In this document: piece after piece, positions 22,752-28,259 of the stretch
Layout of the letters: each line of letters opens with the position of its first letter
How positions within the stretch are numbered: position 1 is the stretch's first letter
DNA from: JAFGCY01 sp964609245
Lineage (GTDB): Bacteria; 4484-113; JAFGCY01
Length of the DNA stretch: 37,642 nucleotides
Assembly: GCA_964609245.1 (NCBI GenBank)
Contig: CAZSSB010000029.1
Location: 1 to 37,642 of the forward strand
Direction: 5' to 3'
The notes under the pieces: generated by a model
The model's input: only the letters and a program-made list of their open reading frames with translations
Database searches by the model: none
What the model was told of the DNA's origin: nothing
Translations under genes and position numbers: made by a program

Positions 22752-24017
22752 ATGGATACACACCGGGGGGATCAGGGGCCTGACGCAGGCGCCAGTACGA
22801 CACCCGCGCCAGAGCCACAGCGCGCAGATCCCGCCAAGCCTGGGCCGGGTGGCGGGCTCTCGGGATGCGAGAGGGGCGCCCTGGGGACGACTATCGCAAT
22901 ACTGGTGCTCCTGTTCGTTGTCGTCCAGCTGCTGCCTCCTCGCGGCATACCCGGTAAGGCCAAAGAGGCTGAAGTGAAGCAGAGCGTGCATGCCATCCAG
23001 CTGGCGCTGGAACGCTATGCCGTCGACCATGGGGGTGCCTATCCTTCGCACCTCTATGGCGGCGACTCCCTGCTCAACATCGGCACCGTCAACTTCCACA
23101 ATCCGGGCTCATTCCGCGAAGGTGCCGCCTGCTGGGAAAGGCCACTGCATTTGCCCTACGATCGGTTCTACATCGACGGTGCCGGCCGGGACTACCACAG
23201 CTTCAGTTGGGAGGAGCTAGCTGCAGAGGCCAGTATCACCTCTGGAGTCGGGAATCTTGTGGGGACGCTCGGCGATCCGCTGCAGACAGGTGGCTACCTG
23301 GTCAACTACCCGAGTAATCCCTTCGCCAGCAAGGGTGCGCGGCGGCGTTTCAGCGTGGATGCGCTAGGCGATCCCGGCGCCTGTGCCTACGCCTGCTACG
23401 GCGGGTACGAAGGCAAGCTGATGTTCAACCTCGGCCCCTTCGGCGAGCTGCCGCAGCTGATGCTGGACGCCGACGGCTCGCCGGACTTGCGGCTGGACTT
23501 CCCGGGCAGCTTCTACTATCACCCGCGCTGGAAGGATGGGATCACCAACGCCGGGCATCTGCGAGCTGCCAAGGTCGGCAGTCCCGGTTCCTGGATTCCC
23601 GCCGACGTTGGTCCTGAATTCGTCGCCATGCTGGATGATTCTGCCGATGCGGTCAACACCGAAGTGGGCGGTTACGATCTGCTGGCCTTCGGCTCCGTGC
23701 GGACCAAAGGGCTGCCGCTCGATAACTCGGTGAGCGTGAAAGGCACCCCGCATCTGTTCCGCAGCGGCTATCTGACGCTGGGTCAGGAGCGCAATCCCTG
23801 GGTCGGGCCTAACGCACCGGAGGGTGACTACGGGGGCAGCATCACGGACTTCGACGAGCGTCCCTACTCCGACAGCGTGCCCGACTTCTACATCATGCAG
23901 CTCGGCAGCGGGCTGGACAAGAAAGTCCTCGACGTCAGTATGGACGCCACGGAAGCGCGCGAAGCCGCCGAGGATGTGACCGGGCCCCAGGCGTCCCGCC
24001 TGCCATTCGATTCGTAG
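22752..24017 (+). CDS. Pseudopilin-like membrane-anchored protein (421 aa)
   Basis: The start is the ATG at 22752, with AAGGGGG about seven bases upstream. An unusual 42-residue Pro/Gly-rich segment precedes one membrane segment (about 43-62). A charged helix follows (EAEVKQSVHAIQLALERYAV, 72-91), then DHGGAYPSH, the pattern of type II secretion/type IV pilin-like proteins. The canonical prepilin cleavage site with Glu at +5 is absent, so processing by prepilin peptidase is doubtful. The C-terminal 330 residues form a large extracytoplasmic domain that I do not recognise, including YLVNYPSNPF and a conserved-looking PDFYIMQLGSG. The last nine residues (QASRLPFDS) and the stop codon are supplied by repeat copy B. 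No other pilus or secretion gene is nearby. Confidence 0.8.
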   Translation: MDTHRGDQGPDAGASTTPAPEPQRADPAKPGPGGGLSGCERGALGTTIAILVLLFVVVQLLPPRGIPGKAKEAEVKQSVHAIQLALERYAVDHGGAYPSHLYGGDSLLNIGTVNFHNPGSFREGAACWERPLHLPYDRFYIDGAGRDYHSFSWEELAAEASITSGVGNLVGTLGDPLQTGGYLVNYPSNPFASKGARRRFSVDALGDPGACAYACYGGYEGKLMFNLGPFGELPQLMLDADGSPDLRLDFPGSFYYHPRWKDGITNAGHLRAAKVGSPGSWIPADVGPEFVAMLDDSADAVNTEVGGYDLLAFGSVRTKGLPLDNSVSVKGTPHLFRSGYLTLGQERNPWVGPNAPEGDYGGSITDFDERPYSDSVPDFYIMQLGSGLDKKVLDVSMDATEAREAAEDVTGPQASRLPFDS

Positions 24018-24133
24018 GGGCGGGTCTAAGACCCGCCCTCAAGCGCGGATCATGGGCGCGACGGGCGCAATCGAAGTTGGTAGCCGGTAGCGACGGACCC
24101 ACCGTGAGGGCCGGTCTTAGACCGGCCCCTACG
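23988..24133 (+). repeat. 146-bp composite repeat, copy B (contains a BIME at 24014-24132)
   Basis: Matches copy A at 22478-22624 along its whole length with scattered substitutions and small indels. Hairpins are GGCGGGTC-TAA-GACCCGCC and GGGCCGGTC-TTA-GACCGGCCC; the first stem differs from copy A by a paired change, so base pairing is kept. Its GTAG provides the TAG stop of the pseudopilin-like gene. Confidence 0.85.
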
Positions 24134-24193
24134 CGCACTTCGCAGTTCGCCGCCTGCGCTACTGGGTGAGGAGGACTAGCGTCTCCCAGCAGG

Positions 24194-25702
24194 CTACTGC
24201 CGCCCGCGCTTCTTCATCCGCGTGTAGTACACCACCTCGATGTGCGTGCCGGCGAGCTCGAAGTGCTTGCGGATGGTGTTGTAGAGGTAGCGCTTGTAGG
24301 CCTGGCGCATGATCTTCTTCTCGTTTACTTCAATCAGGAACGTCGGCGGGCAGTTGCCGATCTGGCGGAAGTCGAAGAAGCGCAGCTCGCGGTTCTTGAC
24401 CACGGGCGGCGGGCTCAAAGCAATCGCCTCCTCCAGCACCAGCTGCAGCGCCTCGTTGTCGATCCGACGGTGGAAGCTCTCGCGGGCGGCGTTCACTGCC
24501 CTGAGCAGGGCCGGCAGCCCCCGGGCCTCCGTCGCGCTGGTCAGCACCACTTCCGCCCAGCTGAGCCGCCTGAGCTCGCCGCGCACGTAGTCCTCATAGG
24601 CCCGCCGGGCCGCCTCCCCCTCGAGCAGCAGGTCGGCCTTGTTGACTGCGATCACGACGGCGCGGGCGAACTCGGCGATCTTGGCCGCCACCCGCTTGTC
24701 CTGCTCCATGATGCCCTCGCCGGCGTCCAGCGTCAGCAGCGCCACCTCGCTGGTTCGGAGACCCTTCTCGGCGCGGATCAGGCTGTAGTAGTCCACGTCC
24801 TCCTTGAGGCGGCTGATGCGCTTGATGCCCGCGGTGTCCAGCACCTCGTAGCGCTGGCCCTGATGTTCGAACGCCGCCCAGATCGGATCGCGGGTGGTGC
24901 CCGCCAGCTCGCTGACCAGGGCGCGGCTCTCTCTGAGGAGGGCATTCGTCAGGCTGCTCTTGCCCACGTTCTGCCTGCCGACAAAAACCAACTGGATGGC
25001 TTCTTCCTTCCAGCTCTCATCCGGGATGAAACGCGGCCGGCTCTCCCGGGCCCAGGCAAAGGGATAGTCCTCGTCAATGCCCTCGGGCAGTGGAGCGTCA
25101 GCGCCGGTGGCGGCCGCGGCTGCCTCGCTCTCATCCGGCGCGTCGCCATAGCGCTGGGCGGCCCAGGCGGGCGTGGCCTCGGGCCACTTCTCCCAGTCCA
25201 GCCTGCTGACGATCAGATCCAGCAGGTCGCCGATCATCCGGCCGCTGAGCGCGCTGATGAATACAACGTCTTTGAAGCCCAGGCCGAAGAACTGCCAGGC
25301 GTCGGCCTCGTGAACCTCGTCGTCCACCTTGTTGACCGCCACGATCACGGGTGTATCGAGTCTGCGCAGCTCCCGGACCACGGCGTCGTCGCTGAGGGTC
25401 ATGCCGGTGCGCTGGTCCGTGATCAGCAGCACCAGGTCGGCGGCTTTCATCGCCTGGCGGGCGTTGTCCGCCACCGGCTCCCAGAGGGGGTCCTCGCTCT
25501 CGGGGCCGATCCCGCCGCAGTCGATCACCGTCAGCTCATAGCCGTCCCACTCGCAGACGCCGTAGAGACGGTCGCGGGTGACGCCCGGCAGCTCGTCGGT
25601 GATCGCCTGGCGCGAGCCGGTCAGCCGGTTGAACAGCGTGGACTTGCCCACGTTCGGCCGGCCGATCAGCGCCACCTGCGGTCGTTTAACCTCGCGCCCC
25701 AT
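24194..25702 (-). CDS. der: Ribosome-associated GTPase Der (EngA)
   Basis: Der is a tandem-GTPase needed for maturation of the large ribosomal subunit. Two G domains are visible: GRPNVGKS (14-21) with DCGGIG and NKVD, and GRQNVGKSS (about 241) with DTAGI and NKAD. They are followed by the C-terminal KH-like domain (YKRYLYNTIRKHFELAGTHI). At 502 residues it is longer than the usual 440 or so because of an Ala/Glu/Asp-rich linker between the G domains (about 180-225). The start is the ATG at 25702; there is no ribosome site, and a TATAAT nine bases upstream predicts a leader of only two bases. It is divergent from the small secreted-protein gene at 25783. Confidence 0.96.
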   Translation of the reverse strand: MGREVKRPQVALIGRPNVGKSTLFNRLTGSRQAITDELPGVTRDRLYGVCEWDGYELTVIDCGGIGPESEDPLWEPVADNARQAMKAADLVLLITDQRTGMTLSDDAVVRELRRLDTPVIVAVNKVDDEVHEADAWQFFGLGFKDVVFISALSGRMIGDLLDLIVSRLDWEKWPEATPAWAAQRYGDAPDESEAAAAATGADAPLPEGIDEDYPFAWARESRPRFIPDESWKEEAIQLVFVGRQNVGKSSLTNALLRESRALVSELAGTTRDPIWAAFEHQGQRYEVLDTAGIKRISRLKEDVDYYSLIRAEKGLRTSEVALLTLDAGEGIMEQDKRVAAKIAEFARAVVIAVNKADLLLEGEAARRAYEDYVRGELRRLSWAEVVLTSATEARGLPALLRAVNAARESFHRRIDNEALQLVLEEAIALSPPPVVKNRELRFFDFRQIGNCPPTFLIEVNEKKIMRQAYKRYLYNTIRKHFELAGTHIEVVYYTRMKKRGRQ

Positions 25703-25710
25703 CGCCAGGG

Positions 25711-25716
25711 ATTATA
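25711..25716 (-). promoter_or_regulatory. Putative -10 element of der (TATAAT), near-leaderless
   Basis: A perfect hexamer on the minus strand places transcription start at about 25704, two bases before the ATG. Confidence 0.6.
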
Positions 25717-25749
25717 GCCGCGTGGCGGGCTGACCCAGTTACGGTTTGC

Positions 25750-25755
25750 TATAAT
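25750..25755 (+). promoter_or_regulatory. Putative -10 element (TATAAT)
   Basis: Transcription start near 25762 gives a 21-base leader containing GGAGGAAGG for the gene at 25783. Confidence 0.6.
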
Positions 25756-25782
25756 CCCTCTGTACGCTAAGGAGGAAGGGTG

Positions 25783-26127
25783 ATGTTGCTGCGAGTACTA
25801 GCCGGAGCCCTGGTGCTGGTGCTGTTGTGGGGTACTACTGCGCTGGCCAGCCCCTTCGATGGCCTGACCGTTGAAGAAGTCCGCGCGCATCCGGACTTCG
25901 TCGCCGACGACTACAGTCTGTCGAGCGCCACCAACAGTGGCGATCCCGATGCGCCCCACGTCTACTGGTGGATCGGCTACATCCCGGACGGCGACACGCG
26001 GGTCTACTTCACCAGCTTCGGCGAGCCGCTGACCTGCGTGAAGTGGGAGGCAACCGGTGAGTGGGTGCCCGTGTGGGTTGTCGAAGCGCTGAACAGGCTG
26101 CTCGACGAAGGCTACATCGAGCTCTGA
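25783..26127 (+). CDS. Small secreted protein of unknown function (114 aa)
   Basis: The start is the ATG at 25783; a GTG immediately before it is also possible, but GGAGG is best spaced (seven bases) for the ATG. Residues 1-22 form a signal peptide (LLRVLAGALVLVLLWGTTAL) with a probable cut after ALA. The mature domain has about 90 residues, is acidic and Trp/Tyr-rich (HVYWWIGYIPDGDTRVYF), and probably folds into a small beta domain. I do not recognise the family. It has its own strong promoter and ends nine bases from the convergent thioredoxin-like gene. Confidence 0.75.
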   Translation: MLLRVLAGALVLVLLWGTTALASPFDGLTVEEVRAHPDFVADDYSLSSATNSGDPDAPHVYWWIGYIPDGDTRVYFTSFGEPLTCVKWEATGEWVPVWVVEALNRLLDEGYIEL

Positions 26128-26136
26128 TCCGGCCCG

Positions 26137-26739
26137 TCAGTCGGCGCGCAGCTCGGGCGGCAGTTCGATGTCCAGCATCTCGAGCACGCCCGTTGGCAGC
26201 CGGCTGCGGAAACCCGTCAGGTAGTCCACCAGTTCGCCGCGCTCATCGAAGACGTAGGTCAGGGGGCAACCCAGATCGCCCACGTGATAGGCATCGTTGG
26301 TGGCGCGCGCCCGCGGATCGATCAGCAGTTCGAAGGTCGGCTGTTTGTCCTCGATGTACTGGCGGCATTCCCGGGGGTCGTGGTCCACGTTGATGGAGAC
26401 CACGCGCAGGCCCAGTTCGTTATCGGTGACCACGTTGTGCAGCTGCTGGACATAGGGCAGCTGCAAGTGGCAGAGCGGGCAGTCCGTCAGCCAGAAGAAC
26501 ACCACGAACGGCTGCTGCCCGCGGGCGATCTCCTCAAAGCTGAGCTCCCCGACGCCGTCGACGTACTCCAGGTCGAAGGCGTACTCCTCCCAGGCCGGGT
26601 TATCCGCTTGCTGCTGCTCGGCGTACTCGTCGGCGACCTCCTCCCAGTCGGTCTGCGCGGCGGCGGGCAGCGCCAGCGCTCCCAGCACCAGGCCCGTCAG
26701 CAACAACGTCCTCAGCATCGCGTCGCCCTTCAGCGTCAT
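26137..26739 (-). CDS. Secreted thioredoxin-like (TlpA/AhpC-type) protein
   Basis: The start chosen is the ATG at 26739, overlapping the rimI stop (ATGA) with GGAGG four bases upstream; an ATG at 26718 with AAGG is an alternative. A signal peptide (about 8-28) precedes the thioredoxin-like domain. The redox motif is CPLC (C87 and C90) in FFWLTDCPLCHLQLP, followed by SINVDHD and a cis-proline region, CPLTYVFDERG, with an extra cysteine before the proline. It probably acts outside the cytoplasm in disulfide reduction or exchange, as for TlpA/ResA-like proteins; the specific partner is unknown. It is cotranscribed with rimI by overlap, though a functional link is not obvious. Confidence 0.87.
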   Translation of the reverse strand: MTLKGDAMLRTLLLTGLVLGALALPAAAQTDWEEVADEYAEQQQADNPAWEEYAFDLEYVDGVGELSFEEIARGQQPFVVFFWLTDCPLCHLQLPYVQQLHNVVTDNELGLRVVSINVDHDPRECRQYIEDKQPTFELLIDPRARATNDAYHVGDLGCPLTYVFDERGELVDYLTGFRSRLPTGVLEMLDIELPPELRAD

Positions 26740-27242
26740 TCGCCCTCCTCGATCAGCAGTCTTGCCGCCAGTGATTCCAGTTCCGTAGAGGTCATCAGGA
26801 TCGCGTCCTCACCCGTATCGGTGTAGTAGGCGCGGCGCAGGCCGACGCGCTCGAAGCCCAGACGCTCGTAGAGCCTGATCGCCGGCTCGTTGTTGACCCG
26901 CACTTCCAGGATGATATAGGTCATCCCTTCGTTCAGTCCCTGGAGCGCGGTGTAGGCCACCAGCTGCTCGGCCAGGCGGGCGCCACGATACTCGCGCTTC
27001 GTGGCGATCGTACCAATGTGGGCCTCGTCCACGATGAACCAGCTGCCCGCGTAGGCCACCAGTTCCTCCGTGCCGGCGTGCCGGACGACGAAGAAGCGAC
27101 TGTGGGCGTTCTGCGTCAGGTCGTGCTCGTACATCGATCGCTTCCAGGGGGTCGGGAAGCTGTAGTCCTCGATTTCCATCAGCTGATCGAGGTCCTCAAG
27201 CCGCATCCGATGCAGCCGCAGTTGGTCGAAATCCACCGCCAC
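26736..27242 (-). CDS. rimI: GNAT-family N-acetyltransferase, RimI-like
   Basis: RimI-type enzymes acetylate the N-terminus of ribosomal protein S18. The protein shows the GNAT fold: EDYSFPTPW near residue 26, the acetyl-CoA loop region TKREYRGARLAEQL, and VRVNNEPAIRLYERLGFERVG typical of RimI. The open frame extends 44 codons upstream, but the true start is taken as the GTG at 27242 because a perfect TATAAT lies six bases before it and transcription would begin on that G. This gives 168 residues. The usual QRRGxG-type loop is altered to YRGAR. Substrate is inferred; other GNAT roles are possible. Confidence 0.85.
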   Translation of the reverse strand: MAVDFDQLRLHRMRLEDLDQLMEIEDYSFPTPWKRSMYEHDLTQNAHSRFFVVRHAGTEELVAYAGSWFIVDEAHIGTIATKREYRGARLAEQLVAYTALQGLNEGMTYIILEVRVNNEPAIRLYERLGFERVGLRRAYYTDTGEDAILMTSTELESLAARLLIEEGE

Positions 27243-27248
27243 CCGAAT

Positions 27249-27254
27249 ATTATA
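27249..27254 (-). promoter_or_regulatory. Putative -10 element of rimI (TATAAT), leaderless
   Basis: The minus-strand TATAAT predicts transcription start at 27242, the first base of the GTG start codon. The hexamer lies within the longer open frame, which argues against any upstream start. Confidence 0.6.
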
Positions 27255-27307
27255 GGTCCGCGCGCCCGTCCGCCGTGCCCCGAGTTGCCGGCCCGCCCCG
27301 TATGACA

Positions 27308-27313
27308 TACTAT
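27308..27313 (+). promoter_or_regulatory. Putative -10 element (TACTAT), near-leaderless
   Basis: Predicted start at 27320, two bases before the ATG at 27322; no ribosome site is present in that gap. Confidence 0.4.
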
Positions 27314-27321
27314 GAAGCACC

Positions 27322-28017
27322 ATGAAGGTCAGCCTCAACCTCAAGCCACTACCGACGCCCGAGGACGTGCACACGCTCGCTGATCTGCTTCAGTTCGTGG
27401 AGACCCAGGGCCTGCCCGCCGGCCACGTGATCAAGCGCATCGTGATCGACGGCGAGGAACTGGACGAGGAGGGCGAGCGCCGGCTGCTGAGCGAGTCGCT
27501 CGGCCAGATCGAACTCATCGAGTTCTACTCCGCACGTCCGGTGGACCTCGCGGCCGAGGGGCTGACGGACGCCACCCAGCTACTGCCCAGCCTCGCCGAG
27601 GACCTGATGTCGGCGGCCGGCAACCTGCGGGCGGGAAACGTCAAGGATGGCCTGGTGGAGTTCAGCGTCTGCGTCGACATCATCACCTGGTACGTGGGGC
27701 TGATCGATCCGGTGGACATCATCTTCAGCCGCCGCGATCCATCGTTCAGGCTGGCACCGGAAGGCGCCACCGACGATGGCTCGCCGGAGTCCGACCTTGG
27801 CGACCTCGGCGCGGAGGAAGCACCGGAGCTGAAGACCTTCGCCAGCATCGAGAATCTCCGCCAGAAGCTGATGAGTGTTGAGCAGGCCCAGCGCGACAAC
27901 GATACGTTGTTGTTGGCCGATTTGATCGAGCATGAGATCCTGCCGATCGTCAACATCTGGATCGCGGAAGTCCCCGTGTTGCTCAAGAAGGTGGAGCGCG
28001 AGAAGGGTACCGCCTAG
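27322..28017 (+). CDS. Acidic cytoplasmic protein of unknown function upstream of flagellin (231 aa)
   Basis: There is no signal peptide or membrane segment. The N-terminal part (about 1-75) looks like a small alpha/beta unit (VIKRIVIDGEELDEEGERR; QIELIEFYSARP). The rest is mainly helical, with an acidic low-complexity linker (DDGSPESDLGDLGAEEAPE) and a C-terminal helix LADLIEHEILPIVNIWI. I do not recognise the family. It lies 242 bases upstream of flagellin in the same direction; with its helical, acidic character it could be a flagellin chaperone or assembly factor, but this is inference from position only. The ATG at 27322 lacks a ribosome site and follows the leaderless pattern. Confidence 0.8.
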   Translation: MKVSLNLKPLPTPEDVHTLADLLQFVETQGLPAGHVIKRIVIDGEELDEEGERRLLSESLGQIELIEFYSARPVDLAAEGLTDATQLLPSLAEDLMSAAGNLRAGNVKDGLVEFSVCVDIITWYVGLIDPVDIIFSRRDPSFRLAPEGATDDGSPESDLGDLGAEEAPELKTFASIENLRQKLMSVEQAQRDNDTLLLADLIEHEILPIVNIWIAEVPVLLKKVEREKGTA

Positions 28018-28259
28018 CCACTGCGCACCCGAGAGGGACCGGGAGCAGTCGGCAGCACTTCCTTATTCTTTAGCTGTCTTATCTTGATTTAACCCAAGCT
28101 TAACCGTCCGGCGGTGCCAGTCGGGCCCAACTCTGGTAGTCTTAGTCTGCGGGAGCAATCCAGGGAAGGAGGTGAACACGGAGGTTAGCTCACTGTTTCG
28201 CTCCCATCTGCCTTAGCCACAGTTGTATTCGACACACACGTTCAAGGAGGAATGTGTAG

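Noticed and set aside
22480..24140. Minus-strand frames across the composite repeats that translate to a shared VGAGLRPALTVGPS peptide
   Set aside because: The similarity comes from the repeat DNA itself; the frames lack plausible starts and neighbours.
28171..28215. Short open frame of 14 codons in the flagellin leader (GTG AAC ACG...)
   Set aside because: Its GTG overlaps the only ribosome-like sequence (AAGGAGG), so spacing is impossible, and nothing suggests a leader-peptide function.
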